Under the pieces are notes generated by a model. The model saw nothing but the letters and a program-made list of their open reading frames with translations. It was not told the DNA's origin and ran no database searches. A DNA stretch of 64,000 nt from NCBI RefSeq assembly GCF_003597395.2, contig NC_133770.1, positions 78,418,414 through 78,482,413 on the forward strand, in the 5' to 3' direction. Source of the stretch: Chelonoidis abingdonii (Eukaryota; Chordata; Testudines; Testudinidae). Positions 24,524-36,653 of the stretch are shown here, one piece after another. Positions within the stretch are counted from its first letter, which is position 1, and each line of letters opens with the position of its first letter. Made by a program: the position numbers and the translations under genes.

Positions 24524-24595
24524 CGTTCCCCCTGCCACCCGTCCAAGGGTGGCAGATTTCCCTCTCTCTCTCTCTCTGGCCTGAGGAGGCCTTCT

Positions 24596-24920
24596 CATAG
24601 ACTGTGCTTGCTCAGCCCCTGACACTAGGAGCAGAGCCTGAACTGTTTGCTGCCCTGCCCTGCCCAAGGGCCAGGGCTCATAGACTGTGCTTGCTCAGCC
24701 CCTGACACTAGGAGCAGAGCCTGAACTGTTTGCTGCCCCACCCTGCCCAAGGGCCAGGGCTCATAGACTGTGTCTGCTCAGCCCCTGACAGCAAGAGGCT
24801 GAGCCTGAACTGTTTGCTACCCGGCCCTGACCAAGGGCTTGGGCTATAGACTGTACTTGCTCAGCCCGGAGCTGAGGCTGAACGGTTTGCTGCCGGCCCC
24901 GTCCCAAGGCCGGGCTTAGG
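24596..24920 (+). repeat. Four tandem units of about 83 bp in solo LTR
   Basis: Units start at 24596, 24679, 24762 and about 24844, each opening with CATAGACTGTG or a variant and containing GAGCCTGAACTGTTTGCT. Divergence rises towards the last unit. Confidence 0.92.
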
Positions 24921-25075
24921 CGCTGTGCCCGGGGCTCGCCCCTATTACTGGTTTTTTGAGCCCCTAGACCCTGACGAGGCAGCCCAACATTGCTGACTGC
25001 TGTGCCTAAGGAGGCGCCCTGGCTCCCCACCGCACCTGAGGGGGACGTACCCCAGTACGACCGGCTTACAATCCC

Positions 25076-26418
25076 CTAACTGTTTCAGTAGTACGGTGGA
25101 AACTATGCTGCAGGCTTATTGTGTAATAGTGATGTTCAGTGTAAGACACTCAAATACCATGATTATGATTATGGTATTAAGATGGCATAGACCTCCTGAT
25201 AGTGAGTCATGTGCACCAGCTAAGCAACCAAACCAACTAACTCTGCCTACTGAATAACCCAGACAGCTACTAATTTAGAAGGGAGATGTCAATATTCTAT
25301 ACCTGAACAAAGCTGGGAAAATAACTCTTTTTTGGTTCAGCCCTCAAACCGAAAAAATCAATCTTCATTTTGGATTGACCCAACATGACAATATTAGTGG
25401 AGGTTTTGCTGAAACAAAATATTGTAATTTTGTTTGGGGTCAAATTAAATATTTTGTTTACTTATGGGATGCTTTATGCCCTTTTTTAGTTAAATGTAGA
25501 TAAATTTCTGAATTAAGTATCATTTCTCAAGAAAAATTAGAAATGTTTCATTTTGAAAATATTGAAACAAAACATTTCGACTTTTTTCAGAATTCTCTGC
25601 CCTCCACCTGAATAATTTTTTGGCAAATAAACTCTACACCAAAAAGAATTTGCCCAGCTCTATATGAGTCTCTTTCTTTAATAAGCTTACAAGTTCCTAG
25701 TTAGTTTTACCTGTTTGGCCTGGCGTGCCTTGTATGCGAAAGTGGGCAAGGGAGAGAGGGCTAGGTAGGTGAAATTGATAAACTGTTGCACAGAGGAATT
25801 AGACTTTTCACTGGCTTCCTTTATCTCAACTGAAACTAACTCAAACATGCCCATGTAAATGTCCTATCTGTGGAAAAGGAAAAATAGAGCACTACAACTC
25901 ATCCAGGATGAGTAATACAAGCAAATAGAAGGGCCTGGCTTGTTATCTGTAGGAGGGGTCATGATATAGTGGGTTTTGAAACATCTAGGGCAGATATGCT
26001 ATGTGGATGGAGGTTGTGGCAAGAATCATACTCCAGCTGAAATAATATAACTACAGATTTCCCCCATCCTAGTTTATTTCGCTGTAGAATAAAGACTCTA
26101 GAAAATGGAATTTTCTTATGGTCAGCTTTTTTTTTGTTTTGTTAGTTTTTTGGGTTGTTAAATTGTTGCAATTGCAGCAGGTATGTTAGTGATGGCTCTG
26201 CCTCCACTTTGATTGCTGTCATCCTCATCGAGTGACACATAATCAAGGCATGGAGGTCTGAGCCGCTGAACTGACTGGCCTAATATGTCCCACTTCTTTG
26301 TTTTGTGTTGTAATCAATATGACAGGAACATGCAGGGATGAAAAATGTCATGAAAGAATCCCTTGTTTGAAACTGGCGTTCAGCATTTTGAAGCCTAACT
26401 GCAATACAAAAGTAGTTT
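25076..26418. other. Intronic stretch with AT-rich repeat
   Basis: Mostly unremarkable. 25320-25665 is an AT-rich repeat (TTTTGGTTCAG ... TTGCCCAGCTCTATATG) whose right end mirrors the AGAGCTGGTC start at 22014, so the two may be members of one inverted-repeat family. Confidence 0.5.
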
Positions 26419-26657
26419 AGGGTATGTCTACACTGCAAGTGCTACAGCGGCACAGTTGCAACTACGCACTGTTGCGTAACCACTTACTAATGAGATGGGA
26501 GTGTTTTTTCCATCACTGTAGTAAATCCATCTCTCCGAGAGGTGGCAGCTAGGTCAATGGAAGAATTCGAGCTGTATCTATAGCGATGGTACAAATTTTT
26601 TCACAGTCTTAGGTGATATAGTTAGGTCAACTGAAGTTTTAGGTGTTGACCAGCCCT
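26419..26657. mobile_element. MITE, AGGGTATGTCTACAC type
   Basis: The left end AGGGTATGTCTACAC and the right end, on the minus strand AGGGCTGGTCAACAC, agree at 11 of 15 positions. It is 239 bp and non-coding. I recognise the GGTATGTCTACAC end as abundant in turtles. Flanking 8-mers do not match, so the element is old or its ends are slightly off. Confidence 0.6.
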
Positions 26658-27650
26658 TACGCAAGTTGAAACTTCGTGTAACCTATCAAGGATGAAGCAA
26701 GTGAAGCAAAGAAGGGAAACTATAGCAAGCCAGCAAGTATCTTTTTGACCTCAGTCCCATTGGTGTAAATTAGAAGTAACTCCCTTGAAGTCAATGGAGT
26801 CACCTTGGTGTAAGATCAGAATCAAGCCTATTTTGTTTACTATTTTCATAGCTGTCCTCTGAAGGGTGGGGAGAGAGCGCTTCTCAGAGAGCTGCTTCTC
26901 AACCATCCTTATGGAATTCGATTTGAAGAAAATACTAGCTCTGGATTGCAGCTTGTTTTTCACTTGAGTGCTCTTGGGGGAAAAGAGTAGCTGTGGTTCC
27001 TGAGAGCTTAGCATATATTAGTATCAGCTCCTTCCGGATGACAAATGAAGTAATAATAAGGTGAGAAAGCAATCACATAGCACATGTTTAATTGCTCAGC
27101 TAATCCTAATGTAGTGCGGTGCATGAGCACATGGAGCTTTTGCATGTGTATAATATTGAAAGCGAGTGAAGCAAGCACTGCGATCGACATTTGGAAGCTA
27201 CCATAACCCCACTTACTTTGCATTAGCTGAATGGGAGGGTATTTTGGGAAGGGTATTTTTCTTCCTATTTCATGTCTGCCCAAAGTGCAACTGTCTGTCT
27301 TTATTTCCATACATTGATTTCTAAGCTCTTAGCTCTAAACAACAGTGAGTTGGCCTGTACAGCTTGCATTGACACTTTGCAATGAGGACGGGTTATAATC
27401 AGATTTGGAAATGAGACAATATCATTGCCAATATAACAAGATTTCCCTCCCTTTTTTTTTTTTGGCAAGATTAGGTAAAGTTACTAAATTCTGCCTCAAG
27501 ATTATGTGCATGTGAAACCTTACATTTTTCTTAGTACACTGTATTCCTCTTAATGAGGAAACCCTCATGGACAAGTGATAGTCCCAATTAAGCAACAGTC
27601 ATAAGATGAAAGGCTATTTTTAAAATAAAATGTGCCTTTTAAAGACTATG
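26658..27650. other. Intronic stretch, old dispersed repeat near 26.75 kb
   Basis: 26750-26830 (CTTGAAGTCAATGGAGTCAC) belongs to a short amniote repeat type that recurs in this window. Otherwise nothing recognised. Confidence 0.5.
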
Positions 27651-27809
27651 GGCCAAGTTCGTGGGCACACTCTGGTTGCTCTGTGCTGCTCCAGCGATGC
27701 AAAGCAGCTGCTAACCCAGCTTAACTGGCCCGAGGAACTGAGTTTACAGCTGCTCTGCATTGCTGGAGTGATGTAAAGCATCTGGAGAATACCAGTGAAT
27801 CTGGTCCTT
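27651..27809. repeat. Palindromic interspersed repeat
   Basis: CTCCAGCGATGCAAAGCAGC at 27689 and its inverted partner at 27747-27768 match at 20 of 22 positions. The outer ends GGGCCAAGTTC and GAATCTGGTCC are also roughly inverted. Probably a small MITE or fold-back repeat. Confidence 0.55.
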
Positions 27810-28689
27810 GAAACGAGATAAAATACTGACAAATAAAAGTACAGGAATAGCAATGATATTCACTCCATTTCGTCTCTGACCTTTACTATTACTACTTTGA
27901 ATCTCTATTTGTTAAAGACAAGATTCTGCCCCTGCCAGTCTTAATGGGATTTGTACCTTTCCTCAAGAGAGTTCTCCTTTAAATCAAAGTGACATCTTAT
28001 GATGTAAGATACTACACAACATGAGTAAGGGCAAGAGACTCCAACCCTAATTTCTATATTAGGACCAGCCTAATTTGAAAATTCCATACCTATTCAAAAT
28101 GAGATTAAACATCACTTGACCCCTTACCCCACTTATCAAATGCATCCTTATTAAACAGGTTTTCTGCCAATTTTGTCTCTGTTATCAATCAGTTATTACC
28201 ATTCACTATCATTAGGATTGAGCTGTTTCCTAGGATACGTACCAGCTATTCTGAGAAATGGCATTCCACTCATGGGCTTGATTCTGCTGTGTATATCATG
28301 TTGCATTTTATCCAATTCCACACAAGAAGGCTCTTTGTAGTGAGTTTCAGTGTACTCCTTTCAGGGTAGGGATGGCAGGATCTGGTCCCAAATGAAATAT
28401 ACTATATAACCGAGCAGATATAGATGATATCCTGAATGCTCATTAGCCATTTCTGAAAGCAAACACTGGTCATTTTTGTTTTGTTTTATTTCATCATCTT
28501 CATAGTGAAATAACTATATCTATTTGTAATTATTTTGCACAAGAGAAGGAAAACGACACTTTTTCTTGTATTTTACTCAGAGAAACTGCTTAGTCCTCAT
28601 AGAAACCACTGAACATGTTGCAGGTTTGCCTCAACGTATTTTGTGTTTGCAAAAGAGTGAAAATGTGAATTTTCTTTGCTGCCAGTCTC
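27810..28689. other. Intronic stretch, nothing recognised
   Basis: AT-rich non-coding sequence without repeat boundaries. Confidence 0.5.
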
Positions 28690-29080
28690 CTTCACTTGTC
28701 AAAGGAGAATAGTAGTAGTGGGCTACCCAACAAGAACATTGTAAAAAAGACAGGCTGTCATTTTTTTAGAAAAGCCTGCAAAATGCCAAAAGAGGAAGCA
28801 ATTGTGTAGTGGAGTTACACAACAGTTTTACTGCTCGCATATGTGCCTTTGGTTTGTTGTAAATGAAATGCGTCTCCACTAGCTGGCCTTCAGGCTGACA
28901 GCCTGGTGGAATGGTGCTAAACAGCAGGTCTAATGTAGGGTGATTGATCCCTCCGTTTAGAAAGCATAATGCCTTTTGAAGTAAAGAGCAGATCAAAGAC
29001 TTTAATGATTGACAGCGATTTATGCTGCTCTTGTTTTTAATTCCTTGACTTTTGACACTTTAAGACGGGTCTTTATAAAG
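28690..29080. promoter_or_regulatory. Candidate conserved non-coding element or enhancer
   Basis: Repeat-free, moderately balanced sequence with dense homeodomain-style words. TGATTGACAG (29006-29015) is the exact PBX/MEIS decamer; ATCAAAG (28992-28998) is a TCF/LEF core; CGATTTATG (about 29015) is CDX/HOX-like. The style resembles deeply conserved intronic enhancers, but conservation itself cannot be seen from one sequence. Confidence 0.35.
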
Positions 29081-31309
29081 GAAGGATGCTGGATCCTAGG
29101 GTTACCTCTTCTTTCATAACACGGAAAGCTGAAGGAACAGTCGAGACTGACACCCAGATCTCAAATAGATTAGGTTTTTATTTAAATATGGAGTTGAGAG
29201 GTTTGTGGGCATGCTGTTTCTGTTATTAAATCATTATGCACCTACTGGGGGGTCGGGGTGGGGAGGGGAAGAGATTCGACAATCATACTAGGAGGCCTCT
29301 CTAAACATTTCTGACTCTCCATAGTTGTTAAGCTGGTATATTAAAAATTCTTCAAATAGCTGACCTCGACAGGTGTTTTATTTGAGCAAGCAAAACAATA
29401 AATAGTAATATAATCCCTGTAGAGTTGGCATTAGGCTTTGTGGGAAATGCATAATGTCCTTTACTAAATGTAGGAAGCTACAAACTTTTAATTTCTTCGT
29501 ATTTGTCATTTATACCAAACAATACTGAATTCTCTACTGCTAACAGGGACTGAGAGTCCAAAGTATGTGTCAAACAATTGTTACGTTTACTGTGGGGATT
29601 TTTATGTTTTTCTTCTACAATAAATTCAGGACTTGGATATATTTTTCTGCAAGGCATAATACAGAAGTACAGAACTGTGACTTGCCTGGTGACCCCTGCT
29701 TCTCAGACATGGGTATTATACCATCATATTCCAAAGCTCAAAGAACATCACAGAAAAATTCAGTGTGATGTATTTTGCTTGGTACATTGGAATATTTTAA
29801 CCACTGATGTGTTTGCTATCAGTCCTGAAGTACAGTATAATACACCTTATTGTACTTTTGGCCCTTTGCATCTAGCAGTCCATGCGTATGTTGTAGTTTT
29901 AGTAGTAGCAGTTGACATGTTTTAAATTAGTGCTGTCAGTTTAAAAATCATGCTCTTCTCTGAAAATACTTTGCCTTTCCTACATGGGGGAGGGGAGAGC
30001 AGAGAGGAGTCCAATGACACTGCCCTGGCTTCTCTGACAGGGGAGAAAGACCTGGCCACTGCTGCTGCAAGTGGCGGGCGTGGCCACAGAGGATCGTGTA
30101 TTTTTGTATGTGTGTCTATGGCCTTGGATTGTCTAAATCCAACCCTCACCATGGGTAGCAAACTAAGAGACAAATCTTCAGGAATGCAATGTGAGTTGGT
30201 TTTATACTATTTGTGCTATATAATGTTGTGGTGATTGCACTTTTAGTTTGCATTTTTTTGTCTTATAAACGAACTCTAAAACTATTGTGACTTTCACATT
30301 GCATTGGCTAACTGAATGTTATAGAGATAGTGTCAAGGTCTGGTCACTACCAGAGTCAGGCTCTCAGACTAGATGTTCTGGTGGTCTAATACAGTATGCA
30401 AATCCTTTGTCTTTGTATGTTTGTTATATAACCTAAGGCAATATCTGTTAAGCGTTAATGGAAAAGAGCTGCATAGAGGAAGCCATGAGCAGTACACAAC
30501 ACATTTTATTGTTCTTACGAAACCTAGGAACTACAGTCCACATTCTTGAGCACCTTCTATTGGCATTTTATCTCTTAACTGTTTACCCATATACAAGTAT
30601 AGAGCACTCTCACCTCGCTGTACACAATAAAGGTTGAACCATGTGTAAAATCTCTTGAATTCTGTTTGTCAAGGAACACAGATCCATAGGCTTGAACATG
30701 TTTTTCATATAGTTTCAAAAAGGTTTAATCCTATGTGCACTAGCCAGCTAAGTAATGCTTGATTTTAAACAAGTTTAAACAGCATCCAATAACAAGTTTC
30801 TTTTTTAAATAGAAAAGATAAACACTTATTTTTGCCTGAGAAGACGGGAGCTAAAGAAACAAGAAATCACTGTGGTGCATTGCCTAAATTTTCAAAAGAG
30901 TCAGAGCATGACATTAGGCTAGGACTTTTTAGTGTTGGCTAAAAATGTGCTTCACTTTTAGAGGTGGTAGTGATGGTGCAGTGGCTTATGAGAACAGTGA
31001 TATGTGCCCTTTTACTGGCTCATGCATCACTGCATCTTTTTATCCTGTAGTTCACACACAGAAGTGTGCATTTCTGGATAGATATACTCTCAGGTTTTAG
31101 ATACCAGTTCCTGATCTCCAGTGCTTTAGCACATGTAAGCTATTCCCTTCAAAATAAGGCTTTGGTGCTAAATTAGATTTTCCAGGTAAAAACTTATCCA
31201 GTGTTTGATTTTTGTTGCAAATTCCAACTCAGACCATGGTAGCATAAAGTTCACAAACTATTTAAGTGAATTATGGCCAAGTCGTGGTTACGTATGAAGA
31301 CTGTATGAA
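29081..31309. other. Intronic stretch, nothing recognised
   Basis: Non-coding. Open frames at 29578-29925 and 29950-30234 lack domains, codon bias and splice context. Confidence 0.5.
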
Positions 31310-32875
31310 GGGACCTCAGGAGGTCATCTAGTCCAACCCCCTGCTCAAAGCCTGATCAATTCCCAACTAAATCATCCCAGCCAGGGCTTTGTCAAGCCTG
31401 ACTGTCAAGGTTCCTTCCCAACTCTGAACTTTAGGGTACAGATGTGGGGACCTGCATGGACACTTCTAAGCTTAATTACTAGCTTAGAATCTGATCGCTG
31501 CTACATCCAGAATTTTTCACTGTCGGAATCCTTTCCCCAAACCTTCCCCCTGGTAGCTTTGAGGACTGTCCCATTTCCTGGTGACACAGAGATCCAATCC
31601 CTGAATCTAAAACAAGAAAAATCAATCGGTATTAAGAAAAAGGCTTTAATTAAAGAAAAGAAAGGTAAAAGAAAACCTCTGAGGAGATTAGATACCAGCT
31701 ACTGCCAGACAACAGATTCAAAACAAGAGATGTTCCCTCGGCACAAATTAAGTTACACAAAAAACCCAAATCCCATTTGATTCTACGTCTAATGCATAAG
31801 ACAGGTAAAAAGAATAACTGAACCTATTTATCCTTTCTCAAATATACTTGATAAGAGAGGGTTCCTTGATCTTTCTACTCTGTGTGAAACTGAAACTCTT
31901 AAACAAGGAAAACTTCCTCCTTCCTTTTGAAACATCTTGTTCCCATTGGTTCCTCTGTTAGATGTTAGCTAGGCTATGTAACTTTTAACCTTTACAGGTA
32001 AAAGAGGCATTAACCCTTAACCATCTGTATGACTCTGACCTTAAAACCTCTAAGGAAAGAAATTCCCACACTCGCCTAGGTAACCATTCAGTGCTTCCCA
32101 TCCCCTAGTGAAAAAGTTTTTCTAATATCACTAAACTCCTCCACTGCACTTGAGACCAACTCCTTGTTGTGTCATCTGTACCACTGAAACAGTCTAGATC
32201 CATTCTCTTTGGAACCTCCTTTCAGGTAGTAAGCCACTGCAAATCCCGCCTTCATTCTTTCTGCAGACTAAACAATCCCATTCCTCGCCTCTCTCAGAAG
32301 TCATGTTCCAGCCCTAACAATTTTGTTGTCCTGCGTGGACTCTTTCCAGTTTGTCCACATCTTCGTGTAGTGTGGGGCCCAAAACTGGACATAGTACTCG
32401 CAGATGAGGCCTCACCAATGTCGAATAGAGGGGAATGATCCCGTCCCTCAGTCTGCTGGCAGTGCCCCTACTTATACAGCCCAAAATGCCGTTAGCCTTC
32501 TTGGCATCAAGGGCACACTCTTGACTCATATCCAGCTTCTCATCCACTGTAACCCCTAGGTCGTTTTCTGCAGAACTGCTGCCTAGCCATTCGGTCCCTA
32601 CTCTGTAGTAGTGCATGAGATTCTTCCGTCCTAAGTGCAGGACTCTGCACTTATCCTTGTTGAACCTCATCAGATTTCTTTTGACCCAATCCTCTAATTT
32701 GTCTAGGTCCCTCTGTATCCTATCCCCTACCCTCCAGCATATCTACCGCTCCTCCCAGTTTAGTGTCATCTGCAAACTTGCTGAGAGTGCAGTCCACGCC
32801 ATCCTCCAGGTCATTAAAGATATTGAACAAAATTAGCCCCAGGACCAACCCTTGGGAGTTCTCGGGTAACAGAAA
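31310..32875 (-). mobile_element. CR1 LINE 3' part, minus strand, interrupted
   Basis: On the minus strand, from about 32875 downward, the sequence encodes broken CR1 ORF2 reverse transcriptase. FADDTKLGG is the catalytic box. DKCRVLHLGRKN, NDLGVTVDEKLDMSQ, AKKANGILGCISRG and IIPLYSTLVRPHLR then follow in CR1 order. The 3' end at 31310-31402 (plus-strand GGAGGTCATCTAGTCCAACC) is the typical CR1 3' region. A 632-bp LTR-like insertion at 31403-32034 splits the 3' region. The 5' half is missing, as usual for truncated LINE copies, and frameshifts break the RT frame. Confidence 0.88.
31403..32034. mobile_element. LTR-like element inserted in CR1, 5-bp target duplication
   Basis: The 632-bp insert starts TGTCAAGGTTCC and ends CTGTATGACT, where other turtle copies I recall end in TGACA. 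CTGAC is present immediately before it (31398-31402) and after it (32035-32039). The CR1 3' region continues across: GCTTTGTCAAGCCTGAC on the left, CTTAAAACCTCTAAGG on the right. It is non-coding, with an A-rich middle. Terminal TGTCA/TGACA and a 5-bp duplication fit an LTR-class element. Confidence 0.75.
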
Positions 32876-32880
32876 AAAGA
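32314..32880 (-). pseudogene. CR1 ORF2 reverse transcriptase remnant
   Basis: Two overlapping minus-strand frames carry the RT. The one ending near 32720 has [14 protein letters not shown], in which the FADD box is preserved. The one at 32314-32670 has the KCRVLHLG and ALDAKKANGILGC blocks. The shift between them and the lack of an endonuclease domain make it non-functional. Confidence 0.85.
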
Positions 32881-33120
32881 CAGAAGTGGCAGAGCAAACC
32901 TCTTGTATTCGCTGCACCCCCCCCCACACACACACACACCCAGGTGCAGAGTGAAGGAGAGTGCATACCAGGGGTGTGGCAAGCCAGAGCTGTGAACCTT
33001 CCCAGTTGTAAGGTAGCAGAGGTTCTTTACAACAATTGCTGCGCTGCAACCAGCTCCCAGGGCCCGCCTCCCCTCCACTGTATCCAAGCAAAGCTCAGTC
33101 AGGGTGGAGAATCTAGTCAC
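32876..33120. other. Unclassified sequence flanking CR1
   Basis: May be a further repeat fragment (GGTGTGGCAAGCCAGAGC). Contains the C-run and CA repeat at 32916-32940. No ends identified. Confidence 0.4.
32916..32940. repeat. (C)n(CA)n simple repeat
   Basis: A run of about nine C followed by CA dinucleotides. Confidence 0.95.
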
Positions 33121-35381
33121 TAGTTACTTCAGTGGGGTTTTGCCCACTTACACTGGTGCTGAATTTGGCCAACCAGCCAAAAGGATTACACTGACCTATG
33201 CCCACGTCAACATCATAAGCCTCAGACTTGGGCAAATCAGTTTTACTTCCATGATGTGTAGATCTGAACAATGCATAGGGAGATTTCAGGTCTTTTAAAA
33301 GAGAAGCAAAGACAAAAGTTGCATTTGTTCTTAAAACTCAAGTTAGAAACATACTGTTAAGATTGGCAAGGACCATTTTCATTTTGATAGCCAGATTTTC
33401 AAATATTAGGTGCGTGATATTATGGGCACATTGTACAGTTGAATATACCTAATTCCGGCATTCAAACACCCTAACGTGTGTGAGTGCAAATCAAGAATTG
33501 TCCAGAGCCAGTCAGCTTGGAAGAAGTTAGATGTAGCCATGTCCCTTGCTTTCTATGCCCCAAGTCTTTATGTGTCCAGAATAATTTTACAGCTTTTTTA
33601 AAAGTAAAAGTTATGATTTGAGCATGCCTAATTTGTATAATTAAAAGATTCCAAGAAATCCATAGAAGCAGAGTTTCCTTTCCAGCTGCATCCTTAGGCA
33701 ATATTATTTACAACTGTTGAATCATACGATAAAATAAATGTTTATCACACCTGTACTAATAGAAGTGATTTTGCTACAAATATACTGAAAGATGGGTATG
33801 CCTGAAAGTAATAATTCTTGTCTTGTTTTCCAACATGCAGAAACAGAAGCTTAGCTGAAATAAATTCTTCAGACTCAGTTTTAAATTGTTCGCAAAAAGA
33901 GGATGGCAAAAGCTCAAACATTTCAAGTAATGGAGGGAGGAGAAGAAGAAAGAATCCAGTTGGCTGTAAATAGATAGGTGTTGCAACTTGACTTGAAGTC
34001 AAAAATGTTGCATTGTGTTGGACTGAATGAAGGGAAATGAATTTGAGTCGAGAGCCTTTCCTAAAAACATCTTGTCTCCTACTTCTCCCATTTAAATCTT
34101 AAGGCTGTCATCTTGAACACCCCAGTTAATCTTAATGAACTAGAATTAATACAAGGAGAGTCCTCAAGATGGAGACCCACAACACCTAAAGGTTCAAATG
34201 CCATACAATATTTCTCTTTTAAGGGCTCTCTTACTAATTCATACCAGAGAAGCTGCTAACAAAGTTATGTGCTGAAAAGTTTAACAGGATGGAGAGTTTT
34301 TATTGTCTTCGTTCAAATATTGATTTAATCCAATCCCCAAACAATGGTCCCACTGAAACTGGTACGTTCCTCTACTCATCAAGTCTGTCTTTTATCTGTG
34401 AAAACCTTGGGGTTTTCTACTGCCATGTTGCTCATGTTATTAAATGTGTGTTTGTTATATTGACAGCTACGCAACAGCAACAGCAGTGTTCCTGAATTTG
34501 TGCTCTGTGGCCTGAAGCTGACTGAAGAATGTAATCTAAGCTATTTTGTGCCTGTCAGCAGCCATGTTGTCTTAATGTCTTCAGTTCACAGTGCTTATAA
34601 ATTACAGACCAAAAATATGGGCCAGTGAAATCATGTCCAATTGTCAGTGCAGGCAGATTTGGTGGTCAAATTGGTTTTGGTTGCCAAATTATGCTGGTCA
34701 GATCTATAGTGCTTAAACACAGCACTTGAATTAAAATTTGTAAATTCTTTGTTCAAAAAGCAAATAGCAATCCACCTCAGTTCATATAATATCAGAGCAT
34801 CTGCTGCATTAATCACAGTCCTGATTTTGGCTATATTCTATCCTTTTCTCATAGTGTTGCTTGGGGCGGGGGTCACACACGACTGCACCGGTGCACCTTT
34901 TTTCTGTAACTCAAGTCTATTTTTGACCTGAGAATCCCCAAGGAAGGCTGATTCCTACCAACTGACTTCCGAAATGATCTCAATCACTACTTCAGCCTTC
35001 TAGTACAATCCACCCAACATGCTGAGAGCAAAAAAAGAAAACAGTTTGCTTTGTAATTCTCCTGGAGAAAATTCACTGGTTCACTATTTTGAAGAATATT
35101 TTGGAATAACAGGTACGGTTTAACAGCCCAAGAATATATTTGTTTCAGTTCTGTACACTATCAGTGTGACCAACAATCTTGTGAAATCTCTGGAGTGCTC
35201 ACTTTTCCCAGAGTTCTTTCTTATACTTAGTTTTTTGTCTATTTTTCCAAATTTTTGTTTCTTTTGCTTTCCAAATACAATTATTTACTCTTGAATTCAA
35301 GATCTACAGCTGTAACATGAAAAATGAAAGAAGCATGTAGTAGGTGGAAACTTGCTTAGAGACAGATCCTTCTACTGTGGA

Positions 35382-35382
35382 A

Positions 35383-35416
<34 letters not shown>
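35382..35416. repeat. (AC)n microsatellite
   Basis: About 17 AC units with one interruption (ACAAACAC). Confidence 0.97.
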
Positions 35417-36593
35417 GTCTAAAGCATGCTACAATGGATAGACTTGTGCTTCTTTGTCCATCCTCTGACTGATGAAGGCTGGAGGCATTACATGAAATTT
35501 CTGCTGTCCTTATTGAGGAGGAAGCCAGTCACCCAGTACAGCATAATACACTATTATTAGATCAAGGAGAAGTATTGTCTTTAACTGCTGCTTGCCCACT
35601 GTTCAGTATGCAAAATGAGTGACTTCCAGCTGAGACAAGTTTAGCCCAGACCATCCTCGTGCAATTAGAGGGAGGTTTAATTCTGGTTAATCAGGAGAGC
35701 ATCCAGATCCTGTTTTGAGTCTCTGCCTGCAAATATGCAGGAAAACCCCACCAAGAGTTGAGCAATTGTGTGTGGGAGGTGTGAGGTGGACTCTGATAAT
35801 TGTTTGACTATTTTAGTACCAGTTTACAAATGTGAAGCTGATTACCAAAGTGAGTGGACCAGCAAGGAAGTTTTCAATGTGATACATACAGAATGAGGGT
35901 GTGCAACTAGCATTAATGAAAACAGATGGGGGCTGCAGTTTCTATTGCTTTTTGCTCAGAAAAATTACACCTGAGGAAGCAGCCTCTGTTGGGGTGTGAA
36001 TTTGGAGGCTGGAAGAAAAAAAAATAGCTCATGTTCTAACTTTGAAGGTGATTTACTACTTATTGACAGAGAGAGAAAATTAAATTGTACTCTAACAAGA
36101 GATCAATGTTAACTAAATTGTTTGGGGTTTTGTTTTGTTTTGTTGTTTTTTTAGTAGAGTATGTTAGCAGATTTTATTATTTCACTTGGAATATTAGCAC
36201 TGGGTTGTTTTTTATTACTAGTTAGTTAAAAATGAAAGAGGTTGGCTGAGAGGTTAGATAGCAGTTCTGCCTCAGTGATTCATTAAAGGAAAGCTGAAGG
36301 AGTGGAAGTTGTCCTCTTCTTAGGTATGGGGAGTGTTTTATTGTTCTAAATAGTTCTATGAATGCCAATGATTCTTTGGCTGTGAAAAAGGCTCTTAATG
36401 AGTTTCAGCATTTTAATGTACATCGGGTTCCCAATTGTACAAATTTAAGCAGCTTAACAATTCAGTATCTCCTGAATAATAGCATTTATTTTATAGTCTA
36501 AATATACTGGAGGAAGTCTCAAAAATGTTGCAGCTTCTTCTCAGTGTAATAGCTTTGGAGGGCCTAATTGACTTGAACAGTGGAATTGGTCCT

Positions 36594-36594
36594 T

Positions 36595-36630
<36 letters not shown>

Positions 36631-36653
36631 CACACACACTCTCTCTCTCTCTT
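36594..36653. repeat. Compound (TA)n(CA)n(CT)n microsatellite
   Basis: TA repeats with a single interruption pass directly into CACACACA and then CTCTCTCT. Confidence 0.97.

Larger units (their letters stand above)
24224..25070 (+). mobile_element. Solo LTR with 5-bp target duplication
   Basis: The 847-bp segment starts TGTAAGG and ends GGCTTACA, giving TG...CA with a 6-bp terminal inverted repeat (TGTAAG/CTTACA). ATCCC flanks it on both sides (24219-24223 and 25071-25075). It is GC- and CpG-rich in an AT-rich intron and contains a TATA box, so it is best read as a solo LTR left by recombination between two LTRs of a Gypsy-type or endogenous retroviral element. It holds three nested sets of internal repeats: 41-bp near-identical direct repeats at 24226-24266 and 25007-25047, a 33-bp duplication, and four units of about 83 bp. 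Confidence 0.85.

Noticed and set aside
24078..24584. Open frame of 168 codons, plus strand
   Set aside because: Lies across the GC-rich solo LTR; openness comes from composition. Frames on the opposite strand are equally open and contain the tandem duplication.
31442..31780. 112-codon open frame
   Set aside because: Falls wholly within the LTR-like insertion in CR1; no protein similarity recognised.
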